Below, piece by piece: positions 35,602 to 43,690 of a stretch of DNA of 64,000 nt (positions are counted from its first letter, which is position 1; each line of letters starts with the position of its first letter). The position numbers and the translations under genes were made by a program. The notes beneath the pieces are model-generated. The model did no database searches. It had not been told where the DNA came from and worked only from the letters and a program-made list of their open reading frames with translations. This DNA comes from Pedobacter zeaxanthinifaciens (GTDB taxonomy: Bacteria > Bacteroidota > Bacteroidia > Sphingobacteriales > Sphingobacteriaceae), in NCBI RefSeq assembly GCF_003313335.1, contig NZ_QMHP01000002.1, positions 434,001 to 498,000 of the forward strand, in the 5' to 3' direction.

Positions 35602-36483
35602 ATGGCAGTGCTGGCCCAATATTCCATCAAAGATCTCGAAGTGCTTACCGGCATTAGGGCGGCTACACTAAGGATGTGGGAAAAGCGCTATCAGGTAATC
35701 AAACCGCTTCGTACACAAACCAATATCAGGTATTACAACAATATCCATTTAAAAGCTTTGCTGAATATCAATGTGCTCAACAGAAATGGAATAAAAATTT
35801 CGCATATCGCTAAAATGAGTAACACTGAAATTGCCGAGAAGGTAAAAGATTTCAGCTTTGTTAGAAGTGGCGACGAAGATATTTTTGATGGTTTAATGCT
35901 GAGTATGATTGATTTAGATGAAGCATTGTTTCATCAAGTGTTTTATAAGTCGGTAGCTCGTATGGGTTTCGAGGCTACGATTAATAACATCGTTTTTCCA
36001 TTCTTCAGTCGTATTGGGATTATGTGGCAAATTGATGCCATCAATCCAGCTCAGGAACACTTTATGAGCAATATGGTACGACAAAAGCTCATTGCTGGTA
36101 TAGATAATTTGCCCATCGTTGCTGATCCGAAAGCAAAAAAGGTAACCATGTTTTTGCCTGAAAATGAACTGCATGAACTGGGAATGCTTTTTTTGAATTA
36201 CATATTAAAAAATAAGGGCTATTCAATAGTATATCTAGGCCAAGCGGTGCCATTATCTGATTTACCTAAAATACTACAAATTAGCAATCCCGATATCTTA
36301 ATCTGTAACATTTCAAACGCTATGTCAGAAGCTGACGCTACAGAATTCATTAGTAAGATGAAAGTTATCCCTAATGTAACGAAATTTTATTTGGCAAGTG
36401 CTTCTTTGTTGGAACATAATTTGAAATTACCGCCCAATTTTCATATATTTAGTAACCTAAAAAGCCTAGCATCAGAATTTTAA
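35602..36483 (+). CDS. CarH/LitR-like MerR regulator with B12-binding domain
   Basis: A 293-residue regulator: MerR-type DNA-binding domain at 1-75 (YSIKDLEVLTGIRAATLRMWEKRY...NIRYYNN), a helical cobalamin-cap domain at about 95-170 with the CarH hallmark W-x9-EH (W142, E152-H153 in MWQIDAINPAQEH), and a Rossmann-like B12 domain at 178-290. The axial-histidine motif is E189-L-H191-E-L-G194, an E variant of DxHxxG. The late GG of the B12 fingerprint is not seen; the segment reads FYLASASLL (262-270). Family members repress carotenoid genes in the dark with adenosylcobalamin and release DNA on light. The carotenoid operon lies directly downstream on the same strand. Confidence 0.9.
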   Translation: MAVLAQYSIKDLEVLTGIRAATLRMWEKRYQVIKPLRTQTNIRYYNNIHLKALLNINVLNRNGIKISHIAKMSNTEIAEKVKDFSFVRSGDEDIFDGLMLSMIDLDEALFHQVFYKSVARMGFEATINNIVFPFFSRIGIMWQIDAINPAQEHFMSNMVRQKLIAGIDNLPIVADPKAKKVTMFLPENELHELGMLFLNYILKNKGYSIVYLGQAVPLSDLPKILQISNPDILICNISNAMSEADATEFISKMKVIPNVTKFYLASASLLEHNLKLPPNFHIFSNLKSLASEF

Positions 36484-36539
36484 TTACTGTTTTTGCAAAT
36501 CGCTATTTTAAAACGAATTGAAATAGTTTTGTAACTTTT

Positions 36540-36577
36540 ATTTTGTTTAATCTTTTTTTTAAAAACTTAAACAAAAT
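36540..36577. promoter_or_regulatory. Perfect 11-bp inverted repeat upstream of crtI (candidate CarH operator)
   Basis: ATTTTGTTTAA (36540-36550) is exactly inverted as TTAAACAAAAT (36567-36577), 27 bp from start to start. It lies just upstream of the crtI -7 element, where a bound repressor would block RNA polymerase. Its half site recurs at the carH promoter. A role as CarH operator is an inference. Confidence 0.55.
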
Positions 36578-36583
36578 TTAGCT

Positions 36584-36591
36584 TATGTTTG
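36584..36591 (+). promoter_or_regulatory. crtI promoter, -7 element
   Basis: TATGTTTG matches TAnnTTTG exactly and lies 14 bp before the crtI ATG, giving a very short leader. No TTTG is present at the usual upstream distance, consistent with a regulated promoter. Confidence 0.5.
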
Positions 36592-36605
36592 TTAGGTAAT
36601 AGATT

Positions 36606-38090
36606 ATGAGCGCTACATCCCCAAATACAATAGTAATAGGTGCCGGTTTTGCTGGCTTAAGTGCTGCAATTACCTTGGCTGAGCTAGGGCATAAGGTAAC
36701 CGTAATTGAAAAAAACAACACCGTAGGTGGAAGGGCCAGGGTTTTCCAAAAGGATGGTTTCACATTTGATATGGGGCCAAGCTGGTACTGGATGCCTGAT
36801 GTGATGGAAAGTTTTTTTAAGCAATTTGGAAAATCAACTGCCGATTACTTTAAACTCACCCGATTAGATCCATCCTATCAAGTAATTTACGGCAAAGCCG
36901 ATGTTTTCGAAGTGCCAGCAAATTACCAAGCGTTACGCAATGCTTTTGAGGCAATAGAAAAAGGTAGTGCTGAGAAGTTGGATCAGTTTCTGAAAGAAGC
37001 CCAATACAAATACGAAGTTGGAATAAACGAATTTGTGCACAAACCAGGATTGAGCATTATGGAGTTTGTGGATTTAAAAGTACTTAAAGCTGCCACAAAA
37101 TTAGATCTGTTGCAATCTTTCGCTAAGCATGTGCGTCGCTTCTTCAAGTCTCCAAAGTTGCTCCAGTTAATGGAGTTTCCCGTGTTGTTTTTAGGGGCCA
37201 TTCCCAAAAATATTCCTGCTTTATACAGTATGATGAACTACGCCGATATTAAGTTGGGTACCTGGTATCCAATGGGTGGTTTTGGAAAATTGGCTGAGGC
37301 AATGCATCAATTGGCGGTAGAAAAAGGAGTAGAGTTTGTGCTGGGCTTTGAAGTTACCGAAATGCAAATTGCTGATGGCAAGGTGACACAAGTGGGAAAT
37401 GATGTAGTTGTTTTTAACGCCGATTACGTAGTTGGTGCTGGAGATTATCACCATATAGATCAAAAAATTCTGCCTAAAAATTATAGAAATTATACGGAGA
37501 AATACTGGGATAAACGCGTAATGGCGCCTTCATGCCTATTGTATTATGTAGGTGTAAATAAGAAATTACCAAAGCTGCAGCACCATAATTTGTTTTTCGA
37601 GAACAACTTCGAGCAACATGCCAAAGCAATTTACGAATCGCCAGAATGGCCAGAAAATCCGTTGTACTACGTGTGTTGCCCGTCAAAAACTGATGATACC
37701 GTTGCGCCGGATGGGATGGAAAATCTGTTTTTGCTTATTCCAGTTGCACCAGGGTTACAGGATACAGAGGAAATTAGGGAAAAATATTTCAATCACTTAA
37801 TAGAAAGATTGGAAGAATTTTGCGGAGAAAAATTTGCCGAAAACATCATATCTAAAACTACCTATGCTTATTCAAACTTTGTAGATGATTATAATGCCTT
37901 CAAAGGAAATGCTTATGGCTTGGCTAATACGCTTGGTCAAACAGCAGTTTTAAAACCATCTATAAGAAATAAAAAAATTAAAAACTTGTATTACACGGGC
38001 CAGCTTACAGTGCCAGGTCCTGGCGTACCGCCTGCTATCATTTCAGGTCAGGTAGTAGCCAATTACATTGCAAAGCACCATCAAAAATAA
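36606..38090 (+). CDS. crtI: Phytoene desaturase (CrtI family)
   Basis: A 494-residue FAD enzyme that desaturates phytoene stepwise to lycopene at the membrane. The N-terminal dinucleotide-binding motif is VIGAGFAGLSAAITLAELGHKV (about 11-32), followed by EKNNTVGGRARVF and DMGPSWYW. The C-terminal CrtI signature is NLYYTGQLTVPGPGVPPAIISGQVVA (about 462-487). It is the first gene of a plus-strand carotenoid operon and is followed by crtB after 4 bp. A short promoter region with a candidate CarH operator lies upstream. Confidence 0.96.
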   Translation: MSATSPNTIVIGAGFAGLSAAITLAELGHKVTVIEKNNTVGGRARVFQKDGFTFDMGPSWYWMPDVMESFFKQFGKSTADYFKLTRLDPSYQVIYGKADVFEVPANYQALRNAFEAIEKGSAEKLDQFLKEAQYKYEVGINEFVHKPGLSIMEFVDLKVLKAATKLDLLQSFAKHVRRFFKSPKLLQLMEFPVLFLGAIPKNIPALYSMMNYADIKLGTWYPMGGFGKLAEAMHQLAVEKGVEFVLGFEVTEMQIADGKVTQVGNDVVVFNADYVVGAGDYHHIDQKILPKNYRNYTEKYWDKRVMAPSCLLYYVGVNKKLPKLQHHNLFFENNFEQHAKAIYESPEWPENPLYYVCCPSKTDDTVAPDGMENLFLLIPVAPGLQDTEEIREKYFNHLIERLEEFCGEKFAENIISKTTYAYSNFVDDYNAFKGNAYGLANTLGQTAVLKPSIRNKKIKNLYYTGQLTVPGPGVPPAIISGQVVANYIAKHHQK

Positions 38091-38094
38091 TTTT

Positions 38095-38949
38095 ATGAAA
38101 GCACTTTTCGATCAAGTTTCAGCAAAATGCAGCCAAATTACTACGAAAAAGTATAGCACATCTTTTTCGCTTGGAATCAAGTTCCTATCTCCAAGCATTC
38201 GCCCTGCAATTTTTGCAATTTATGGCTTCGTTAGGCTTGCCGATGAAGTGGTAGATTCTTTTCATGGCTACAATCAAAAAGGACTTTTGGAGCAGTTGCG
38301 TAAAGAAACTACTGCAGCTTTGGAAGATAAGATCAGCTTAAATCCAATCATCAACAGTTTTCAGCAAGCGGTACACCAATATAGTATAGATGTAGAGTTA
38401 ATCGATGCTTTTTTAGATAGCATGGAGATGGATTTGGACAAACAGGTGTACACAAAGCAGTTGTATGATAAATACATATTTGGTTCTGCGGAAGTAGTGG
38501 GTTTAATGTGCTTAAAGGTTTTTTGTAATGGTGATGTGAACGAGTACAACAAGCTTCGTCCGGCTGCTATGAAGTTAGGTTCTGCTTTTCAAAAGGTAAA
38601 CTTTTTAAGGGATATCAAAGCGGATCATATGGAGTTGGGAAGGATGTATTTCCCTAATATGAACTTCAATCATTTTACGGAGCAAGATAAGTTGAATATA
38701 GAAGATGAGATAGAAGCGGAGTTTGACGATGCGCTTGAAGGGATACTGAAATTGCCAAAAACTGCTAAAAAGGGCGTATATTTGGCCTATATTTATTATC
38801 GGTCACTTTTTAGAAAAATTAAGGAGATACCTGCACAGCACATTATGGAAAGAAGGGTGAGGGTGCCCGATTTTCAGAAAGCATTGCTAATGCTAAATAC
38901 CTTTTTTGTGCCGCAGGGTTCCGGAACTTTGTCAACAGATGTTAGCTAA
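38095..38949 (+). CDS. crtB: Phytoene synthase
   Basis: A 284-residue member of the trans-prenyl squalene/phytoene synthase family, condensing two geranylgeranyl diphosphates to phytoene. Both Mg-binding motifs are visible: DEVVD (about 51-55) in YGFVRLADEVVDSF, and the second in FLRDIKADHMELGRMYFP (about 178-195). The ATG at 38095 gives the family N-terminus; an in-frame TTG at 38068 would overlap crtI. It follows crtI by 4 bp and overlaps the next gene by 11 bp. Confidence 0.95.
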   Translation: MKALFDQVSAKCSQITTKKYSTSFSLGIKFLSPSIRPAIFAIYGFVRLADEVVDSFHGYNQKGLLEQLRKETTAALEDKISLNPIINSFQQAVHQYSIDVELIDAFLDSMEMDLDKQVYTKQLYDKYIFGSAEVVGLMCLKVFCNGDVNEYNKLRPAAMKLGSAFQKVNFLRDIKADHMELGRMYFPNMNFNHFTEQDKLNIEDEIEAEFDDALEGILKLPKTAKKGVYLAYIYYRSLFRKIKEIPAQHIMERRVRVPDFQKALLMLNTFFVPQGSGTLSTDVS

Positions 38950-39451
38950 AAATTTAGTACTGCTATTGTTGTTGTTTACATTGAGCGCAAGCTCACCTTC
39001 TGCATCAACAAAGCAACAAATTAGAGAAATGTACGCCAAGTCTTATAGTTGTAAGCAAACTACACAACAATTGCTAAAGTTGTTGGCCGTTCAGGAGCAA
39101 AATGCATTTACGCTTGGTTACACTGGTGCTGCAAAAATGATGATGGCTAAACATGCCTTCAATCCCTTTACCAAAATCAGCAACTTTAACGCAGGTAAAA
39201 AACTGTTAAATGTGGCAATAGGGAAGGATAAAGCAAATACCGAGTTGATTTTTTTAAGGTATGCCAATCAGGTTTCAGCACCTTCATTTTTGGGTTATGA
39301 CGATCATATTGAAGCTGATAAGCAACTGCTGTTAAGAAGTTTAGCAAGCAAGCAATTGGACGAACAACTTGCGAAAACTGTAATCTCCTTTCTGCAGCAG
39401 CAAAAATTAACTACCACAGAAAAACAACAATTAACGAATCTCACTCAATGA
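38939..39451 (+). CDS. Uncharacterised exported or anchored protein in the carotenoid operon
   Basis: A 170-residue protein with an N-terminal hydrophobic segment (MLAKNLVLLLLLFTLSAS), then a helical domain rich in K, Q and L (IREMYAKSYSCKQTTQQLLKLL; NAFTLGYTGAAKMMMAKHAFNPFTKISNFNAGKKLL; LLLRSLASKQLDEQLAKTVISFLQQQ) that resembles a helical-hairpin repeat fold. I do not recognise a named family. It overlaps crtB (11 bp) and idi (4 bp), so it is translationally coupled to both; its presence inside the operon suggests a role in carotenoid synthesis, membrane placement or transport, but none is proven. Confidence 0.75.
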   Translation: MLAKNLVLLLLLFTLSASSPSASTKQQIREMYAKSYSCKQTTQQLLKLLAVQEQNAFTLGYTGAAKMMMAKHAFNPFTKISNFNAGKKLLNVAIGKDKANTELIFLRYANQVSAPSFLGYDDHIEADKQLLLRSLASKQLDEQLAKTVISFLQQQKLTTTEKQQLTNLTQ

Positions 39452-39972
39452 CTGAAAAAGTAATATTAGTTGACAGCAACGATGTGGCCATTGGATTAAT
39501 GGAGAAAATGCAAGCACATGAGCAGGCACAACTCCATAGGGCTTTTTCGGTGTTTTTGTTGAATGATAATAATGAGGTGTTGTTGCAGCAACGGGCATTA
39601 AGCAAATACCATTGCGCTGGCATGTGGACCAACACCTGTTGCAGCCATCCCCGAGAAGGGGAAACGCTACAAAAAGCCGTAGATAGGCGCCTGTTGGAAG
39701 AAATGGGGATCAGTTGTAAAACAGATTGGTCTTATAGCTTCATCTACAAAGCGGATGTTGGTAATGGATTGGTGGAGCATGAGTTGGATCACGTTTTTTT
39801 AGGTCGATTTAATGAACAGCCAAAACCTAATATTGAAGAAGTAGCGGATTGGAAATACATGTCTGTAAATGAGTTGAAAACAGATTTGGCTGATTATCCA
39901 GAAAGATATACACCTTGGTTTAAAATCATTTTTAATGAGGTAACCAATAAAGGAATTTTAGAACTAGTTTAA
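39448..39972 (+). CDS. idi: Type 1 isopentenyl-diphosphate delta-isomerase
   Basis: A 174-residue Nudix-fold enzyme interconverting IPP and DMAPP, supplying C5 units to carotenoid synthesis. Type 1 features: the N-terminal VDSNDVAIGLMEKMQAH, the catalytic cysteine segment TNTCCSHPREGE (about 62-73), the Nudix box GETLQKAVDRRLLEEMGI, and the metal- and base-binding HELDHVFLG (about 111-119). It is a soluble cytoplasmic enzyme. It overlaps the upstream gene by 4 bp and its stop overlaps the next start (TAATG). Confidence 0.96.
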   Translation: MTEKVILVDSNDVAIGLMEKMQAHEQAQLHRAFSVFLLNDNNEVLLQQRALSKYHCAGMWTNTCCSHPREGETLQKAVDRRLLEEMGISCKTDWSYSFIYKADVGNGLVEHELDHVFLGRFNEQPKPNIEEVADWKYMSVNELKTDLADYPERYTPWFKIIFNEVTNKGILELV

Positions 39973-40436
39973 TGAAAACTTACGAGTTATACCGAGAAAC
40001 AGTGTTGCCAATATCCTTACTAGAAGCGTGGGACTTTTTTAGTAATCCATTTAATTTGGCTAAAATAACACCTAATGATATGGGTTTTAAGGTGGTAAGT
40101 AAAAATTTGCCCAAACAAATTCATAATGGTTTAATGATTCAATACATTGTGAAGCCGCTTGCTGGTATTCCTTTAAAATGGGTAAGCCAAATTAGTGCGG
40201 TAAATGCACCGTACATGTTTGTTGATGAGCAACTAAAAGGGCCTTATGCCTATTGGCACCACGAACATACCTTCGAAGAGTTTGAGGGAAAGGTTTTGAT
40301 GAAAGATAAGGTGATTTACGCTGTTCCACTTGGAATTTTGGGAAGAATAGCCAATACACTCATTGTGCGCAACAAATTAGAACATATATTTAACTACAGG
40401 ACAACAAAAATACTCGAATTGTTTAAGGAGAAATAG
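39972..40436 (+). CDS. SRPBCC (START-like) family protein in the carotenoid operon
   Basis: A 154-residue protein of the SRPBCC/polyketide-cyclase-like superfamily: TVLPISLLEAWDFFSNPFNLAKITP at the N-terminus, the central VSQISAVNAPYMFVDEQLKGPYAYWHHEHTFEE, and a C-terminal helix NKLEHIFNYRTTKIL. Such proteins form a hydrophobic cavity and bind lipophilic ligands. Sitting between idi and crtZ (1-bp overlap and 2-bp gap), it may bind a carotenoid or precursor; this is inferred from position. It is regularly seen in Bacteroidota carotenoid clusters as I recall, but its function is unassigned. Confidence 0.88.
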   Translation: MKTYELYRETVLPISLLEAWDFFSNPFNLAKITPNDMGFKVVSKNLPKQIHNGLMIQYIVKPLAGIPLKWVSQISAVNAPYMFVDEQLKGPYAYWHHEHTFEEFEGKVLMKDKVIYAVPLGILGRIANTLIVRNKLEHIFNYRTTKILELFKEK

Positions 40437-40438
40437 TA

Positions 40439-40921
40439 ATGGTGTGGACAGCAATTGCGATAATAATAATCACTTTCGTAGCTATGGAATCCGTAGCTTG
40501 GCTAGCCCATAAGTATTTGATGCATGGGTTTTTATGGTATTTACATAAAGATCATCATAAAAAAGATGATGGACAGGTATTGGAAAAAAACGATTTTTTC
40601 TTTTTACTATTTGCTACTCCGGCCATCATCTTGTTTTTAATCGGAACGGTTTATGGCAATATTGTGATGATGTCCATAGCTGGTGGCATTACCCTTTATG
40701 GATTTTGTTACTTTTTAGTACATGATATTTTTATCCACCAGCGTTTTAAATGGTTCCGTAATACAAATAACTTGTATCTGAAAGCAATAAGACGTGCCCA
40801 TAAAATGCACCATAAACATTTGGGCAAGCATGACGGCGAGTGTTTCGGCATGTTGTGGGTGCCTTTTAAATACTTCAGGGAAGCTTATCGTTACCAAAAA
40901 ATGCAACAACAGAAGCAATGA
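40439..40921 (+). CDS. crtZ: Beta-carotene 3-hydroxylase CrtZ
   Basis: A 160-residue membrane di-iron hydroxylase of the fatty-acid-hydroxylase superfamily. The histidine clusters are HKYLMH (about 23-28), HKDHH (35-39), HDIFIHQR (about 97-104) and the final HKMHHKH. Hydrophobic segments are at about 2-20 and 54-90. It adds hydroxyl groups at C3 and C3' of beta-carotene to give zeaxanthin. It overlaps the lycopene cyclase gene by 4 bp (ATGA). Confidence 0.95.
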   Translation: MVWTAIAIIIITFVAMESVAWLAHKYLMHGFLWYLHKDHHKKDDGQVLEKNDFFFLLFATPAIILFLIGTVYGNIVMMSIAGGITLYGFCYFLVHDIFIHQRFKWFRNTNNLYLKAIRRAHKMHHKHLGKHDGECFGMLWVPFKYFREAYRYQKMQQQKQ

Positions 40922-41628
40922 AGCAGTACACGTATCTTTTAATAGATTTTTTTACGGTTATTGTTCCGTTTATGGCTTCGTTCCATCCAAAGCTGATGTT
41001 TTGGAAAAATTTTAAAGCATTTTTTCCGGCCAATATCGTAATTTCATTAGCCTATATCTTATGGGATGTATGGTTTACAGATAAGGGAGTGTGGGGTTTC
41101 AACCCAGATTACTTAGTTGGCGTTTATCTTTTTAATTTGCCAATAGAGGAAGTGCTTTTCTTTATTTGCATTCCTTACTCTTGTTTGTTTTCTTACCACT
41201 GTTTTGGTGTTTGGAAAGAGAAAAATCTACGTAATTATAAAACTGACCTGATTTCGGTTGTACTTATCCTGTTAAGTGTTTCGCTAGCTGGTTTTTTCTA
41301 CGATAGGATGTATCCAATGGTAAGTTTTAGCTTGTTTGCTGTTTTGGTAGCTTATTTGGCGTTTGTGCTAAAGCCTAAATGGTTAGGTCAGTTTTATTTT
41401 ACCTATCTCATTATGATTATTCCATTTTTAATTGTGAATGGAATATTGACTGGCACCGGGTTGGATGCGCCAATTGTTTGGTATAACAGCGAACAGATTA
41501 TCGGCCTCAGAATTAAAACTATTCCCGTTGAAGATGTATTTTACGGGATGGGATTGATAGGCTTTAACTTATTGCTATACGAAGGATTGCTGGCGAAAAG
41601 AAGCGCTTATTCGATGAATTTAGTGTAA
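40918..41628 (+). CDS. crtYcd: Lycopene beta-cyclase, CrtYcd (fused heterodimeric) type
   Basis: A 236-residue polytopic membrane protein with six to seven hydrophobic segments and two lycopene-cyclase repeats: LFNLPIEEVLFFICIPY in the first half (about 79-96) and IKTIPVEDVFYGMGLIGFNLLLYEGL in the second (about 199-224). The P-x-E-E/D pairs mark the catalytic repeats of the CrtYc/CrtYd family. It cyclises lycopene to beta-carotene. This is the last gene of the operon. crtE (GGPP synthase) is not in the window and must be elsewhere. Confidence 0.94.
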   Translation: MKQYTYLLIDFFTVIVPFMASFHPKLMFWKNFKAFFPANIVISLAYILWDVWFTDKGVWGFNPDYLVGVYLFNLPIEEVLFFICIPYSCLFSYHCFGVWKEKNLRNYKTDLISVVLILLSVSLAGFFYDRMYPMVSFSLFAVLVAYLAFVLKPKWLGQFYFTYLIMIIPFLIVNGILTGTGLDAPIVWYNSEQIIGLRIKTIPVEDVFYGMGLIGFNLLLYEGLLAKRSAYSMNLV

Positions 41629-41756
41629 TCTAACGTGAGTTCGGGATAATAGAATTATGCTATTTGCTAGCGAATGAGTAGGCAATGGCATTTCAATATT
41701 TCCGTTTGCCTTCTACACTGATAAACGATGTAGCGAAAAATCCCAAACTAAACTGA

Positions 41757-41825
41757 AACGTCATCGATTTTAGCTGACTTAACTTATTGTTTGAGATTGC
41801 TTCGCTACGATCGCAATGACGTTGT
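41757..41825. repeat. GTCATTGC-type intergenic palindrome
   Basis: It begins ACGTCAT and ends ATGACGT; the right part reads AGATTGCTTCGCTACGATCG then CAATGAC, the widely dispersed bacterial GTCATTGC/GCAATGAC repeat. It lies between the convergent carotenoid and histidine operons in a 278-bp gap that has no gene. Confidence 0.65.
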
Positions 41826-41906
41826 GTTTTATTCGCTCGCCATAAATATTGCTGCAATGCTGACCGAGTATATCTTATCAGTCTTTTAGCAAGTTGTCGC
41901 TAAAGA

Positions 41907-42512
41907 CTACTTATGCCTTTTTTCTAGGTTTTCTGCAATATCCTTTAAGCTTAATTCTTTTTCTCTTAACAAAAACATTAAATGAAAAAGTAAATCGGAT
42001 GCTTCATTTATTAAATCCTCTCTAGTTTCTGCTAAAGCTGCAATTACAGTTTCTACACCTTCTTCTCCAACTTTTTGCGCAATTTTATTGAGGCCTTTTG
42101 TACGCATTTTGTTAATGTAAGAGCCTTCAACTGGGTTGGCATATCTGTCGTTAATGATATTCTCCAACTCAAAAATAAAGTTCTGGTTATACGCAGTTTT
42201 AAAGCAGCTTCTTGATCCAGTGTGACAAGTTGGACCTATTGGATCGGCTTTAATTAAAATAGTATCGTTATCACAGTCTACATCGATGGAATGCACAAAT
42301 AGGAAGTTTCCGCTCTCTTCGCCCTTGGTCCACAAACGATTTTTAGACCTCGAAAAGAAAGTTACTTTGCCTTCTTGTTGTGTTTTTTCAAAAGCTTCGG
42401 CGTTCATGTAGCCCAACATCAACACCTCTAAAGTTTGGTTGTCTTGAACTACTACAGGCACTAAGCCATCTGTTTTGGTAAAATCTATTTGGTTGGTATT
42501 GATGTTGCTCAT
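41907..42512 (-). CDS. hisIE: Bifunctional PR-AMP cyclohydrolase / PR-ATP pyrophosphatase
   Basis: A 201-residue fusion catalysing the second and third steps of histidine synthesis. N-terminal HisI (about 1-108): VVVQDNQTLEVLMLGYMNAEAF, FFSRSKNRLWTKGEESGNFL, DCDNDTILI and the zinc-binding CHTGSRSCF. C-terminal HisE (about 112-201): DRYANPVEGSYINKMRTKGLNKIAQKVGEEGVETVIAAL and EASDLLFHLMFLL. It is the last gene of the his operon. Confidence 0.97.
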   Translation of the reverse strand: MSNINTNQIDFTKTDGLVPVVVQDNQTLEVLMLGYMNAEAFEKTQQEGKVTFFSRSKNRLWTKGEESGNFLFVHSIDVDCDNDTILIKADPIGPTCHTGSRSCFKTAYNQNFIFELENIINDRYANPVEGSYINKMRTKGLNKIAQKVGEEGVETVIAALAETREDLINEASDLLFHLMFLLREKELSLKDIAENLEKRHK

Positions 42513-42534
42513 TTGTTTGTTTTTATAGTTGCGG

Positions 42535-42614
42535 TCATTTTTCGAGCTTTACGCAGCAATCTTAAAACTTTAGCTTTTTATCGCTTTAGGATTGCTTGGT
42601 ACCTCACAATGACA
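42535..42614. repeat. GTCATT-type palindrome between hisF and hisIE
   Basis: The right part, TTTAGGATTGCTTGGTACCT then CACAATGAC, is matched in reverse by GTCATTTTTCG...GCAATCTTAAA on the left (imperfect). It lies inside the his operon and would form a long hairpin in the transcript. Confidence 0.65.
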
Positions 42615-42620
42615 ATCTTT

Positions 42621-43376
42621 TTATAATCTTACTGGAATACCATTCCTGCTCAATTCATTTTTTAAATCTGGAATCAGTATTTCACCATAATGAAAAACTG
42701 AAGCAGCCAAGGCGGCATCTACATTAGCTTTTTGGAAAACTTCAGTGAAATGGTCCACACTTCCTGCTCCACCTGAAGCAATGATTGGGATATTGATGCT
42801 ATCGTTAATCTTCTTTAGCAAACCACAATCAAAACCAGCTTTGGTACCATCATGATCCATTGAGGTTAGCAATATCTCTCCTGCACCCATTTCTTCTGCC
42901 TGCTTTATCCATTTTTCGGTTTCCAGCTCCGTAATCAATCTACCACCATTTAAATGTACCCAGTTTTTACCGTCTACCAGCTTGGTGTCAACTGCTACCA
43001 CAACAAATTGAACGCCAAATGCCTTAGCCAATTGTTCAATTAACTGAGGGTTGCGTACCGCTGCCGAGTTGATACTGATTTTGTCGGCACCGGCATTGAG
43101 TAAAGCCTCTGCATCCGCAATTTCAGTAATCCCACCGCCAATAGTGAAAGGGATATTCAATTGTCTGGCCACCGCTTTCACCATTTCAATCATTGTTTTA
43201 CGGCGTTCATGTGTAGCGGTAATATCTAGGAAAACTAATTCATCAGCACCTTGTTGGGCATATTGCGCCGCCAGTTCCACGGGATCTCCAGCATCACGTA
43301 AATCAACAAAATTTACACCTTTAACCGTTCTGCCGTCTTTTACATCCAGGCAGGGGATGATTCTTTTTGATAGCAT
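42621..43376 (-). CDS. hisF: Imidazole glycerol phosphate synthase, cyclase subunit
   Basis: A 251-residue TIM barrel. It takes ammonia from HisH and converts PRFAR to imidazole glycerol phosphate and AICAR. Catalytic D11 is in [12 protein letters not shown], and the second aspartate (about 130) is in VVVAVDTKL; other conserved blocks are [28 protein letters not shown] and [13 protein letters not shown]. The start at ATG 43376-43374 gives the standard 251-residue protein; six further upstream codons (from 43394) fall inside a repeat and are unlikely to be real. Palindromic repeats flank the gene. Confidence 0.97.
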   Translation of the reverse strand: MLSKRIIPCLDVKDGRTVKGVNFVDLRDAGDPVELAAQYAQQGADELVFLDITATHERRKTMIEMVKAVARQLNIPFTIGGGITEIADAEALLNAGADKISINSAAVRNPQLIEQLAKAFGVQFVVVAVDTKLVDGKNWVHLNGGRLITELETEKWIKQAEEMGAGEILLTSMDHDGTKAGFDCGLLKKINDSINIPIIASGGAGSVDHFTEVFQKANVDAALAASVFHYGEILIPDLKNELSRNGIPVRL

Positions 43377-43392
43377 ATTCTCTGGTCCCGTC

Positions 43393-43464
43393 ATTGTGAG
43401 GTACGAAGCAATCCTAAAGCGGTAACTAGCCGACGTTGTAAGATTGCTTTGTGCCTCGCAATGA
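43393..43464. repeat. 72-bp palindromic unit with ~25-bp inverted ends
   Basis: The left end CATTGTGAGGTACGAAGCAA (then TCCTA) is inverted at the right end, which ends GTGCCTCGCAATG; about 22 of 25 positions match. It belongs to the same family as the units at 41757 and 42535 and overlaps only the doubtful upstream codons of hisF. Confidence 0.75.
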
Positions 43465-43473
43465 AGATGATGT

Positions 43474-43686
43474 CTATTTTTTTAATTTGTTTATAGCTCC
43501 AATAACCGTTAATATTATTCCTAACAGAAATGTAGGAACACATAATATAAAGGAATATTCTCCAGTTACTGTCATAAGTTTGGTAAAATCTCCACGATAG
43601 CTAAACATGTGTATGCCCCAAAAGAACATAGCTATGCTTATCAAAATTATTGTTAGCCCTATAATGAAGATTGTTTTGAATTTCAA
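43474..43686 (-). CDS. Small two-helix membrane protein inside the his operon
   Basis: A 70-residue protein with two predicted membrane segments, [20 protein letters not shown] (about 4-23) and [20 protein letters not shown] (about 46-65), and a positively charged tail (NKLKK). It has no recognised family. Its start lies 4 bp after the hisA stop codon on the same strand, so it should be co-transcribed with histidine genes, although it has no obvious link to the pathway. It could be an inserted small gene whose palindromic downstream flank (43393-43464) arrived with it. Confidence 0.65.
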   Translation of the reverse strand: MKFKTIFIIGLTIILISIAMFFWGIHMFSYRGDFTKLMTVTGEYSFILCVPTFLLGIILTVIGAINKLKK

Positions 43687-43690
43687 TTGC

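Noticed and set aside
43377..43394. Longer HisF start (MTGPEN extension)
   Set aside because: The extra codons come from the end of a palindromic repeat, and the standard 251-residue HisF begins at 43376.
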